From assembly GCA_903889525.1 (NCBI GenBank), contig CAISXT010000055.1, forward strand, positions 1 to 41,229: a DNA stretch of 41,229 bases, given 5' to 3'. The DNA comes from an uncultured Opitutia bacterium. Its GTDB lineage: Bacteria > Verrucomicrobiota > Verrucomicrobiia > Opitutales > UBA953. Shown here one piece after another: positions 17,008 to 24,160 of this stretch. Both the position numbers and the translations under genes were made by a program. The notes under the pieces were generated by a model. That model ran no database searches. It worked only from the letters and a program-made list of their open reading frames with translations, and was not told the origin of the DNA. The first letter of the stretch is position 1, and each line of letters starts with the position of its first letter.

Positions 17008-17063
17008 GCCCGCTGAACGGAACGCCCGACGGGCGACTCCCCGTTCCGCGGCACTCGGAACGG
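16998..17063 (+). promoter_or_regulatory. putative isoleucine attenuator: competing RNA hairpins
   Basis: Hairpin A: CGGGC / GCCCG (16998-17012) enclosing the leader stop codon. Segment 1 CGGAACG (17018-17024) can pair with segment 2 CGTTCCG (17042-17048), with CGCCC / GGGCG hairpin between them. Segment 2 CCGTTCCG (17041-17048) pairs perfectly (8 bp, 7-nt loop) with segment 3 CGGAACGG (17056-17063). 1:2 and 2:3 exclude each other. A ribosome stalled on the Ile codons would leave segment 1 free; one at the stop codon would cover it. After segment 3 only a pyrimidine-rich stretch with TTTTT at 17083-17087 follows, so termination would be non-canonical or Rho-dependent. Confidence 0.6.
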
Positions 17064-17112
17064 TCCCACCTCTTTACATCCCTTTTTCACTCTCTCACCT
17101 ACCAACACCACC

Positions 17113-18672
17113 ATGGCACGCTCCATCGAAGTCTATGACACCACCCTCCGCGACGGCTCGCAGGGGCAGGGCATTCATTTCACCGTTGATGACAAGTTGC
17201 GCATCGCGGTCGAGCTCGAGCGCTTCGGTATGACTTATATCGAGGGGGGCTGGCCGGGCTCTAATCCGCGAGATATCGAGTTCTTCGCCCGGGCGAAGAA
17301 AATCAAGTTCAAGCACGCCAAGCTCGCCGCGTTCGGTTCGACCCGCCGTAAGGGCGTGCGGGCAGCCGAAGATGCCCAGGTGCGCGGCCTCCTCGAAGTG
17401 GGTACCCCAGTGGTGACTATCTACGGCAAGACTTCCGCGCTCCATGTGCGCGAAGTGCTCCGCTGCTCCCCTGAGGAAAATCTCGAGATGATCCGCGACA
17501 CGGTTGCTTTCCTGAAGTCCCACCGCCGCGAGGTCGTCTACGATTGCGAACACGCGATCGACGGCTGGAAGGAAGATCCGGCCTACGCCATCGCTTCCAT
17601 GCTCGCCGCCGTCGAAGGCGGGGCTGACCGCATCGTACTTTGCGATACCAATGGGGGTTCGCTGCCGGCAGAAGTGGCTGCCGCCACGCGTGCGGCCCTC
17701 GCGGCTCTGAAGAAGACGCCCATCGGCATCCACACGCACGATGACGCCGGCCTAGGCCTTGCTAACGCCCTTGCCTCCCTCGAAGCGGGCGCCTCACACG
17801 TCCAGGGCACGGTCAATGGCATCGGCGAACGTACGGGCAATTGCGACCTCACGGCCGTCATCCCCTGTGCCCAATTGAAGTTTGGCTGGAAGTGCGTCTC
17901 CTCCACGGCCCTTAAGAGCCTCGCCAGTCTGTCTCGCTTTGTGGACGGCGTGGCCAATCTCGCTCCTGATCCGCGTCGCCCGTGGGTCGGCACGGCGGCC
18001 TTTGCCCACAAGGGTGGCACGCACGTGGATGCGGTTCGCAAGTTCTCGGCGGCCTACGAACATATCGATCCAACTGTCGTCGGCAACGAGCGCACGGTGC
18101 TCGTCAGTGACCAATCCGGCCGCAGTAATATCGTCCTCAAGGCGAAGGCCCTCGGCATCGATCTGGATCGCGATTCCCCGGCCACCGCCACCGCACTTGA
18201 TGAGCTGAAGAAGCTCGAGCACGCTGGCTGGAGTTTTGAAGACGCGGAAGCTTCATTGGCGCTTCTGCTTCGCCGCCATATCGGCAAGAGTAAGGCAGCG
18301 CCTTTCGAGGTCGCTTCTTATCATGTCACCGCCCGCGGTGCCCAGGGCTCTGCTTATTGCGAAGCCGTGGTCCGCCTGAGCATCGCCGGTAGGGAAACGC
18401 TCACGGTGGCCGAAGGCGATGGACCGGTCCATGCGCTCGACCAGGCCCTGCGTTCGGCCCTCGTGAAATCTTTCCCGAAGCTCGCGAAGGTGAGCCTCGT
18501 GGATTATAAGGTACGTATTCTTGGTGGGGCCGATGGCACCGCGGCTAAGACCCGGGTGGTCATCCGTTCCTCCGACGGCAAGGGCTCCTGGGGCACCGTC
18601 GGCGTGAGCGAAAATCTTGTCGAGGCCTCGCTCCAGGCGATTGTCGACGGTTACGCCTACGCTTTGTCCTGA
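17113..18672 (+). CDS. cimA: (R)-citramalate synthase
   Basis: A 519-residue enzyme of the LeuA/HMG-lyase-like superfamily. It condenses pyruvate and acetyl-CoA to citramalate, the threonine-independent start of isoleucine synthesis. It begins IEVYDTTLRDGSQGQGI (Arg13-Asp14 active site). The metal motif IGIHTHDDAG carries His207 and His209; GTVNGIGERTGNCDL is at ~234-247. The C-terminal ~150 residues have the LeuA-dimer regulatory-domain pattern (STAT: YHVTARGAQGSAYCEAVVRL, TRVVIRSSDGKGSWGTVGVS). Length and motif spacing fit the CimA subfamily better than 2-isopropylmalate or homocitrate synthase. The Ile-coded leader upstream agrees with this. A strong hairpin follows the stop codon. Confidence 0.9.
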   Translation: MARSIEVYDTTLRDGSQGQGIHFTVDDKLRIAVELERFGMTYIEGGWPGSNPRDIEFFARAKKIKFKHAKLAAFGSTRRKGVRAAEDAQVRGLLEVGTPVVTIYGKTSALHVREVLRCSPEENLEMIRDTVAFLKSHRREVVYDCEHAIDGWKEDPAYAIASMLAAVEGGADRIVLCDTNGGSLPAEVAAATRAALAALKKTPIGIHTHDDAGLGLANALASLEAGASHVQGTVNGIGERTGNCDLTAVIPCAQLKFGWKCVSSTALKSLASLSRFVDGVANLAPDPRRPWVGTAAFAHKGGTHVDAVRKFSAAYEHIDPTVVGNERTVLVSDQSGRSNIVLKAKALGIDLDRDSPATATALDELKKLEHAGWSFEDAEASLALLLRRHIGKSKAAPFEVASYHVTARGAQGSAYCEAVVRLSIAGRETLTVAEGDGPVHALDQALRSALVKSFPKLAKVSLVDYKVRILGGADGTAAKTRVVIRSSDGKGSWGTVGVSENLVEASLQAIVDGYAYALS

Positions 18673-18700
18673 GCTTCCGGCTGACGCGTTGACTGCCTTC

Positions 18701-18734
18701 AAGGGCGGGGTAGCAATCATCAACCCCGCCCTTT
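18701..18734 (+). terminator. terminator hairpin of cimA ending at the next start codon
   Basis: Perfect 11-bp stem AAGGGCGGGGT / ACCCCGCCCTT (18701-18711, 18723-18733), 11-nt loop. Only TTT follows before the ATG at 18735, so the short T tract runs into the start codon of the following gene. It may act as terminator for cimA, as an inhibitor of initiation on read-through RNA, or both. Confidence 0.65.
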
Positions 18735-19736
18735 ATGCGTTCCCTCTTGCTCCTCGTCCTGGCTACCGCGGCTGTCTCCGCCGCCGATACTGCCCAACTC
18801 CATATCTTCGAGATGGCGAAGCCGGGAGAGGTCAGCGACGTAGCCAAGATTCCGGCGCTTGCCGCCGCTGCCTATGGCCGGCCGCACATGACCGCGCCGC
18901 CCATTCCGGTCTTTCGTTTGAGCGACGTCGCCTTCCTGGGGGCCGCGCGCAAGGAGAAGCTCGACGTATATTTCCCTTTTGGAGCGGCACGCACCGATCG
19001 CCCAGCCGTCGTCTTCATTCACGGCGGCGGTTTCACGGCTGGTGATAAGGCCGAATATCGTTCCGCCAGCGTGAGCGCTGATCTGTGCCGAGCGGGCTAT
19101 GTCGTCGTGAGCTGTAATTACGTGTTGGGGTCGAAGTCTGCGCCCGGGGTCTGGCCGCAGAATATCGCGGACTGCCGACAGGCCATCCGCTGGGTGCGCA
19201 TGCATGCGAAAGAACTCGGCGTGAATCCGGAAAAGATTGCGGTGGCGGGCGGCTCAGCGGGCGGCTACCTCGCGCTCATGGTCGGGCTTTCGGATGACAA
19301 GACCGGGCCAGGAGGAGAGGTCGGGGCCCAGGTTTCGGCCAAAGTTTCTGGCGTCATCGACATGTATGGGGTCGTGGATTTTTCTAAGCATGGGGCGGGC
19401 GATATTCCCGGGGTGCCGGCAGCGGACCAGCGGACTTATCTCCCGGTGACGCAGTGCGACGCGAATGATCCTGCCGTGCTCATCCTGCATGGCACAGCCG
19501 ATACCACCGTAGATATCGCCCAGTCCACCGAGATGGCCAAGGCGCTCCGCACGGCAAAAACTTCCTATGAGTATGTGATGGTCGATGGCGCGCCTCACAC
19601 GTTCGATCTGCACCCACGGGGCAAGGGATGGAAGCGGACGGGGCAGGTCGCCGGGGCCGAGGTCGTCAGCCAGTCAGCTCAGCCGGACCTGACCGAGGTC
19701 GTGCTGGCTTTTCTCGCGCGGACGATTGGAAAGTAG
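18735..19736 (+). CDS. secreted alpha/beta-hydrolase (carboxylesterase/lipase-like)
   Basis: A 333-residue protein with an N-terminal signal peptide (MRSLLLLVLATAAVSAADT). The catalytic apparatus is clear: oxyanion motif FIHGGGF (His96-Gly99), nucleophile elbow AVAGGSAGGYLAL (Ser174), acid in LILHGTADTTVD, and histidine in DGAPHTFDLHP. This is the BD-FAE/hormone-sensitive-lipase-like layout, whose members deacetylate or de-esterify plant or algal polysaccharides. The substrate is not knowable here. The start codon is immediately after the cimA terminator hairpin. TTGACT (18689-18694) with TAGCAAT in the hairpin loop could be its promoter. It is convergent with the NYN gene, 2 nt between stop codons. 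Confidence 0.85.
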   Translation: MRSLLLLVLATAAVSAADTAQLHIFEMAKPGEVSDVAKIPALAAAAYGRPHMTAPPIPVFRLSDVAFLGAARKEKLDVYFPFGAARTDRPAVVFIHGGGFTAGDKAEYRSASVSADLCRAGYVVVSCNYVLGSKSAPGVWPQNIADCRQAIRWVRMHAKELGVNPEKIAVAGGSAGGYLALMVGLSDDKTGPGGEVGAQVSAKVSGVIDMYGVVDFSKHGAGDIPGVPAADQRTYLPVTQCDANDPAVLILHGTADTTVDIAQSTEMAKALRTAKTSYEYVMVDGAPHTFDLHPRGKGWKRTGQVAGAEVVSQSAQPDLTEVVLAFLARTIGK

Positions 19737-19738
19737 GC

Positions 19739-20887
19739 TTACTCCTTCAGTCGAGCCATCACCGTCGAGCCCTGAAGCTGGACGTCGAAACGGCCAGTGT
19801 CTTCGAGCATGCGATAGAATTTCGCATAGCGCGGGGCGTTCGCTTCCAGGCCAGGGTGTTCCTGGAGGAGGAATTTCTTAATCACCTCGACCTTGAGCCA
19901 TTCACCGGGAGGAGCCAGGCCCAGGGCCACGTCGGCGAGGGCTTCGATGATGTCGCGACGCGAGTGAAGTTGGGCCCGGCGTTGGTCGGACTCGGCCTTA
20001 CCCTGGGCTTGTTGGGCGGGGGTGAGATTCGGGGTGTCCCGGTAATCGTGACCAGAATTTTCGGAGGGCCGGCGAGGTTCGCGGGCTGGCCGTGGTTCGC
20101 GGCGGGGTGCAGTCGGGCGGGGCTCACGCTCCGGACGCGATTCACGGGCGGCCCTTTGTGGGGCGGCTCCGAATTGCAGTTCGGGGAGCATCTTTTCGAG
20201 CTGATCCAAGAGACCGCCGACTTCCTTATTCGTCTTGGGTGTGAGGGCGCGCAGGGCTTGTGCGATTAATCCGAGGGCGCGACGCGGGTCGGATTTGGCG
20301 GCCTGTTCATCGTCCAAGCGCTCACGGAGCTCAGAGAGATTTAGATAATGATGGGCGGTGGAGCGGAGGGCTTTGTGGGTGCGCTCACCCATGACGATGA
20401 TGCGGACGCCGAGGCGCTTGGCGTCTTCGACGACGGGCGTGAAATCGCTGTCGTTCGTAACGAAAATCAGCGTCGTGGGCGTCGTCGTTCCGGCCATTAA
20501 CTTAACCGCATCGATGGTTAGGCGCATATCCGCCGCGTTCTTACCAGGGGTGTAGCTGCGTTGATCAACGAGCTCGAGGGCGGGCCATTCTTGGGCCGCG
20601 GCTCGCCAGCCGCTGAGGCGCCCGTTGAAATCGCCGTAAGCTCGTGCCGCCGAGATTTCGGTTTCGCCGATGAAGCGGCGCAGGGTGGGGAGGTGCTGGT
20701 GCGAAACGTTGTCCGCATCGATGAGCACCCCGATGCGCTGATTAGGCTGGGCCTTGGCGGCCTCCGGGGTGGAGGTCGAACTGGCGTTGGCTTGGCGCGG
20801 CGCGGCGGGCTTAGCCCGACGGCTGGCTGGCTTGCTGGCGCGGCTGCGCGGGGCGGGAGCGGACTTCTTGGATTTAGGACGGGCCAC
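19739..20887 (-). CDS. NYN-domain (LabA/DUF88-like) protein with C-terminal OST-HTH/LOTUS-like domain
   Basis: About 382 residues from the GTG at 20887; a longer version would start at TTG 20920. The first 50 residues are Ala/Lys/Pro/Arg-rich. The NYN domain (~51-185) has RIGVLIDADN (Asp57, Asp59), GKNAADMRLTIDAVKL (Asp120) and LIFVTNDSDFTPVVE (Asp146, Asp148), the DDD set of LabA-type nucleases. A helical stretch at ~204-236 is followed by an Arg/Pro/Glu linker, then a winged-helix-like ~309-380 region (DIIEALADVALGLAPPGEWLKV) fitting OST-HTH/LOTUS, an RNA-binding domain that often accompanies NYN. It is predicted as an RNA-processing enzyme. It lies 68 nt downstream of the DUF4337 gene on the same strand. 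Confidence 0.85.
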   Translation of the reverse strand: MARPKSKKSAPAPRSRASKPASRRAKPAAPRQANASSTSTPEAAKAQPNQRIGVLIDADNVSHQHLPTLRRFIGETEISAARAYGDFNGRLSGWRAAAQEWPALELVDQRSYTPGKNAADMRLTIDAVKLMAGTTTPTTLIFVTNDSDFTPVVEDAKRLGVRIIVMGERTHKALRSTAHHYLNLSELRERLDDEQAAKSDPRRALGLIAQALRALTPKTNKEVGGLLDQLEKMLPELQFGAAPQRAARESRPEREPRPTAPRREPRPAREPRRPSENSGHDYRDTPNLTPAQQAQGKAESDQRRAQLHSRRDIIEALADVALGLAPPGEWLKVEVIKKFLLQEHPGLEANAPRYAKFYRMLEDTGRFDVQLQGSTVMARLKE

Positions 20888-20955
20888 GGGAGTGAAAGAG
20901 GCTCTTATCCGTGCGGCCAAAGTCCCGACCCTACAATGCGAAACACTACGGCTCG

Positions 20956-21627
20956 CTACTTCGCGTGGGCGGCGGCGGGCGCGGGCGTGATACCGTAGGG
21001 ATGTGCGTCGCTAGGCGGGAAGAGGGTGGAGAGGGCGAGGAGGATGCCAATCGCCGAGGCGGTCGCGGAGGCCCAGAAGAGCGCTTTGACCTTGGTCAGC
21101 GCACAGATCGACGCTAGCGCGATGCCGACTTGAATAAACGTGATGGCCTGGGCGAGTGTGTGGTGCGGGTGCATCAGGCGGCGACTTTCCTCGATGAGTG
21201 GCCCGACGGCGGCGTCCTTACGGTCCGCGGCGGCGTCGAGGGTTTGGGCGCCTTTAAGGATCTCCGCTTTCTCGGTTTTGTAGCGCTCGATGTCGGCGGT
21301 GAGTTTGCTGCGGGTTGCCTCCGAGTTCGTCAGGCTAGCCCCGAGTTCGGCGAGGTTCTGCTTCGTGCTTTTCGCCTGATAGAAGGCCCATTGATTGGCC
21401 GCCTGCGTGCGCAGCTGGTTAGCTTCGTTCTTCACCAGGATGGCATCATTCTTCAAATTGGCTGCGTCGCTCTGGTGGCTGGCTCCCAGGAAACTGAAGA
21501 CCGCCCCGAAGGTGGCGAGAATCGCTGTCATGATGGAGACGCGGATGGCGAGGGCTTCGCCATGTTGCGCCTGATGCTCCAGGGCGTGTTGATCCGGGCC
21601 GTGGACATGGAAGCCGTCGTGGGACAT
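20956..21627 (-). CDS. DUF4337 membrane protein
   Basis: A 223-residue protein with a His-rich start (MSHDGFHVHG, HALEHQAQHGE), one helix at ~30-50 (IMTAILATFGAVFSFLGAS), a long helical middle with the family mark ANQWAFYQAKSTKQNLAEL, and two helices at the C-terminus (~163-205). This is the DUF4337 layout; no function is established. ATG at 21627 is used here because TTGACT lies exactly 35 nt upstream; another ATG two codons earlier (21633) has GGAAG just before it and is the main alternative. The upstream region shared with the divergent gene holds an AT-rich patch (GATAATTTAAATATATTT). Confidence 0.8.
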   Translation of the reverse strand: MSHDGFHVHGPDQHALEHQAQHGEALAIRVSIMTAILATFGAVFSFLGASHQSDAANLKNDAILVKNEANQLRTQAANQWAFYQAKSTKQNLAELGASLTNSEATRSKLTADIERYKTEKAEILKGAQTLDAAADRKDAAVGPLIEESRRLMHPHHTLAQAITFIQVGIALASICALTKVKALFWASATASAIGILLALSTLFPPSDAHPYGITPAPAAAHAK

Positions 21628-21727
21628 AACCATATTTCTTCCAGAGTCTGGGGTGGAGTCAACGCGCCTGCTGATAATTTAAATATATTTGCTGGAACAT
21701 TGGCGGTAGCATGATGTTAGGAAAGTT

Positions 21728-22882
21728 GTGAATCGTCGTCTCCCCGCTTGGGGTCTCTTTTTAGTCATGCTTCTCTCGCCTTTGGCTTCGGTCGCCAAGG
21801 AACCCGTCTGGACGGCTAAGCCCGGCCCGTGGGGGCAACTGGAGGTGCGGGCGGTCTATCTTGAGCCGCCGGACAGCTTGTTGGCCGTCATCGCCAAGCC
21901 GAACTCGGTCACACGCTGGTCATTCGAGCAGACCACCGAGCAGGGCGTCCGCGAACTTTTGACCAAGGTGGGGGTATCTGCCCCGATCGTCGGTCGCCTC
22001 TTCGCGTCCGGTCGCACCCTTGTAAGCGGTAACTCGGTGAGCCTCTATCCGCAGGTCGAGGATCTCACTGCCCTGTCGACCGAGGTCCGCAGTGCTCTCT
22101 ACGTGGAGTTGGCTAAATATCCGGCGAACGAATATCAACGCGATCCGGTCTATATTCTCGGCGGCGATGTCGATGACTGGCTAGCCGAGGTTCCGCTCAG
22201 CCCTGCGCAGCAACAATTATTCCGCAGCCTGCTTTGGAAGCGTGGCGACACCCTGGTATTCAGTGATATGCAGGCTCTCCTGACGCTTTGCCATGGTCCG
22301 GAAGAGGTCAGCAACGTCTTCCGGACGATGACCCGGGTGCGAAGTCTAATCGTGGAATTGCAGCTCCCGCTTAAGTCCGACCGCAAGGAATTCCTTGATT
22401 ACTGGTCCGCCGGGCAGACCGACGCGCCACACCTCACTTTTATTAACGCGATCACGCAAAGGCGGGCGACGCAGACCGTCGACATCACGCATTTCTTACC
22501 CTCCTTGATGCGGCAGCGTGCCTATACTTTCCCGGAGATGGAGCTCGGGTTGAAGGGTCGCTTCCCGGATTGCCATTGGACTTCGCTCAATTTTTTTAAC
22601 ATCACCCCGAAGGAATTTTTTCTCGATACGCGTTTGGCCGCGGAGCAACTCTTGGCGAATTATACCACCGTCGAAGCCCCTTATCGTTTCGGTGACGTGC
22701 TCTGTTTCTTGGATAATGGGCAAGGGCTACACACCTGCGTCTTCATTGCCGATGATATTGTTCTGACCAAGAACGGCGATAGCATCCTCGCGCCTTGGGC
22801 GATGATGCAGATCAAGGATGTGGAATCAGTCTACCGTCGTTCCGCCAGCACGCGTATTCAGGGCTACCGACTGAAGAAGTAG
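21728..22882 (+). CDS. secreted protein, possible papain-like (NlpC/P60- or CHAP-like) hydrolase
   Basis: A 384-residue protein from GTG at 21728, preceded by AGGAA at a good distance (one of very few Shine-Dalgarno-like sites here). Residues 1-22 form a signal peptide (WGLFLVMLLSPLASVAKEP). The N-terminal two thirds are unfamiliar. The C-terminal ~110 residues contain FPDCHWTSLNFF (Cys282), YRFGDVLCFLDNG and LHTCVFIADDIVLTKNG (His335), the order of a papain-like cysteine peptidase or amidase: Cys at a helix start, GD before a strand, His in the next strand. This is an inference from pattern; a wall- or peptide-directed role is plausible, not shown. Confidence 0.5.
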   Translation: MNRRLPAWGLFLVMLLSPLASVAKEPVWTAKPGPWGQLEVRAVYLEPPDSLLAVIAKPNSVTRWSFEQTTEQGVRELLTKVGVSAPIVGRLFASGRTLVSGNSVSLYPQVEDLTALSTEVRSALYVELAKYPANEYQRDPVYILGGDVDDWLAEVPLSPAQQQLFRSLLWKRGDTLVFSDMQALLTLCHGPEEVSNVFRTMTRVRSLIVELQLPLKSDRKEFLDYWSAGQTDAPHLTFINAITQRRATQTVDITHFLPSLMRQRAYTFPEMELGLKGRFPDCHWTSLNFFNITPKEFFLDTRLAAEQLLANYTTVEAPYRFGDVLCFLDNGQGLHTCVFIADDIVLTKNGDSILAPWAMMQIKDVESVYRRSASTRIQGYRLKK

Positions 22883-22900
22883 GCCGTGGGCCTGTGTCGC

Positions 22901-22972
22901 TGTCCCCGGCGGGAATTGAACCCACATCCTCGGTTTAGGAAACCAATGTTCTATCCATTGAACTACGGGAAC
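22901..22972 (-). tRNA. tRNA-Arg (CCU)
   Basis: Minus strand: acceptor GTTCCCG / CGGGGAC, D stem GTTC / GAAC, anticodon stem TTGGT / ACCGA with loop TTCCTAA (anticodon CCT, complement AGG at 22937-22939), T stem GTGGG / CCCGC with loop TTCAATT. No encoded CCA: the discriminator A is followed by GCG. It reads the rare AGG codon. Confidence 0.95.
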
Positions 22973-22990
22973 GCGATAGGTAGTAAGTCT

Positions 22991-23007
22991 GGGCGGGGCG
23001 GGGCGGG
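22991..23007 (+). other. G-quadruplex-capable motif
   Basis: GGGCGGGGCGGGGCGGG: four runs of at least three G separated by single C. It lies between tRNA-Arg and the terC promoter, so it is in the non-template strand of terC and the template strand of the tRNA. Confidence 0.6.
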
Positions 23008-23031
23008 CAAGCCCGCATCGGCGGGGTTGGC

Positions 23032-23058
23032 TTGACTCCCCCGGGTTTAGGCTAACTT
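23032..23058 (+). promoter_or_regulatory. candidate terC promoter, possibly leaderless
   Basis: TTGACT (23032-23037), a 15-nt spacer, TAACTT (23053-23058), then 7 nt to the ATG at 23066. The -35 start is 34 nt before the ATG. Confidence 0.35.
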
Positions 23059-23065
23059 CAAGTTC

Positions 23066-24112
23066 ATGTACGCTGTCCTTTCCGCCGCTGAGGCGCTGAT
23101 GGTGGTTCCTAACTGGGCTTGGGCGGCTTTCCTTGGCTTCGTCGGGCTGATGCTTGCCCTAGACCTTGGCGTCTTCAAGAAGAACAGCGACCAAGCCCCG
23201 AGCTTCAAGGAAGCCGTGGCCTGGTGCATCGTCTGGGTGTCACTGGCCATCGGCTTCGCCTTCCTGCTCTCCGCTTGGCGCGGGCCAGAGGATGCCGAAC
23301 TCTTTGTGGGTGGCTACGTCCTCGAGCTCGCGCTATCGGTCGATAACCTCTTCATCTTCATTCTCGTCTTCGCTCACTTCGGCATTCCTGAACGCCTCCA
23401 GCATCGCGTACTCTTTTGGGGCATCTTGGGCGCCGTCGCTATGCGGGCGGTCTTCATTATTGCCGGCGTTGCCGCGGTCGACCGTTTTGCCCTCTTGCTG
23501 CCCTTGTTTGGCGCCTTCCTGCTCTTCACAGGAATCAAACTCGCCCTCTCGCATGACGAGGCTGAGGGCAAGGGGATCGAAGAGAACTTCATCGTCCGGA
23601 TGACGAAGCGCTTCCTGCCCGTGACCAATCGCCTCCACGGCGATGCTTTCTGGGCCAAGGAGGAGGGTCGCGGTGTTTTCACGCCACTCTTCGTGGTGTT
23701 GCTTGTCATCGAGGGTACCGACCTGCTCTTTGCGGTCGACTCCATCCCCGCGGTGCTCGGCATCCTGCCGACCGAGATGGCCATCGAGGAGAAGCGCTTC
23801 ATCGCCTTCACTTCCAATATTTTCGCGATCATGGGCCTGCGTTCGATGTATTTCGCCATCTCGGGCTTCATGCATTATTTCCGTTTCCTTAAGCCAGCCC
23901 TGTCTTTCATTTTGGTCTTCATCGGCCTCAAGATGATCCTGCCGTGGGCGGCCGGCCTCGGCCAGTTGGAGGGCCAGCTGGGTGCATGGGTGCCCGCCGT
24001 GCTCGTCCATGAAGGCAAAGTCCATGTCCCGACGGCCGTCTCGCTCTCGATTATCGGGTTCATCTTGGCGCTTGCGGTAGCTCTCTCGGTGGCTTTCCCA
24101 AAGAAGAAATAG
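23066..24112 (+). CDS. TerC/Alx-family integral membrane protein
   Basis: A 348-residue protein with about nine membrane helices. TerC-family motifs are visible: GYVLELALSVDNLFIFILVFAHF and, in the second half, EGTDLLFAVDSIPAVLGI, each with the conserved Asp/Glu residues in membrane helices; FIAFTSNIFAIMGLRSMYFAI follows. Members are linked to tellurium resistance, pH/alkaline stress (Alx) and manganese export or metallation of exoenzymes. No ter operon is near, so tellurite resistance is unlikely to be the job; metal handling is the better guess. There is no Shine-Dalgarno before the start. The MsbA-like gene follows after 48 bp. Confidence 0.92.
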   Translation: MYAVLSAAEALMVVPNWAWAAFLGFVGLMLALDLGVFKKNSDQAPSFKEAVAWCIVWVSLAIGFAFLLSAWRGPEDAELFVGGYVLELALSVDNLFIFILVFAHFGIPERLQHRVLFWGILGAVAMRAVFIIAGVAAVDRFALLLPLFGAFLLFTGIKLALSHDEAEGKGIEENFIVRMTKRFLPVTNRLHGDAFWAKEEGRGVFTPLFVVLLVIEGTDLLFAVDSIPAVLGILPTEMAIEEKRFIAFTSNIFAIMGLRSMYFAISGFMHYFRFLKPALSFILVFIGLKMILPWAAGLGQLEGQLGAWVPAVLVHEGKVHVPTAVSLSIIGFILALAVALSVAFPKKK

Positions 24113-24160
24113 GAAAGATTTGGTGTTTCCACCTGCGGGGCTCATCGCCACGCTGGTGGC

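Noticed and set aside
20888-20920. TTG at 20920 as start of the NYN/OST-HTH protein
   Set aside because: It adds 11 residues without conserved features. GTG 20887 gives a basic start (MARPKSKK), and the TTG lies 33 nt before it, where a -35 box would be.
23066-24112. Tellurite-resistance operon
   Set aside because: Only a TerC-family gene is present; terABDEZ partners are missing, so the resistance role is not supported.
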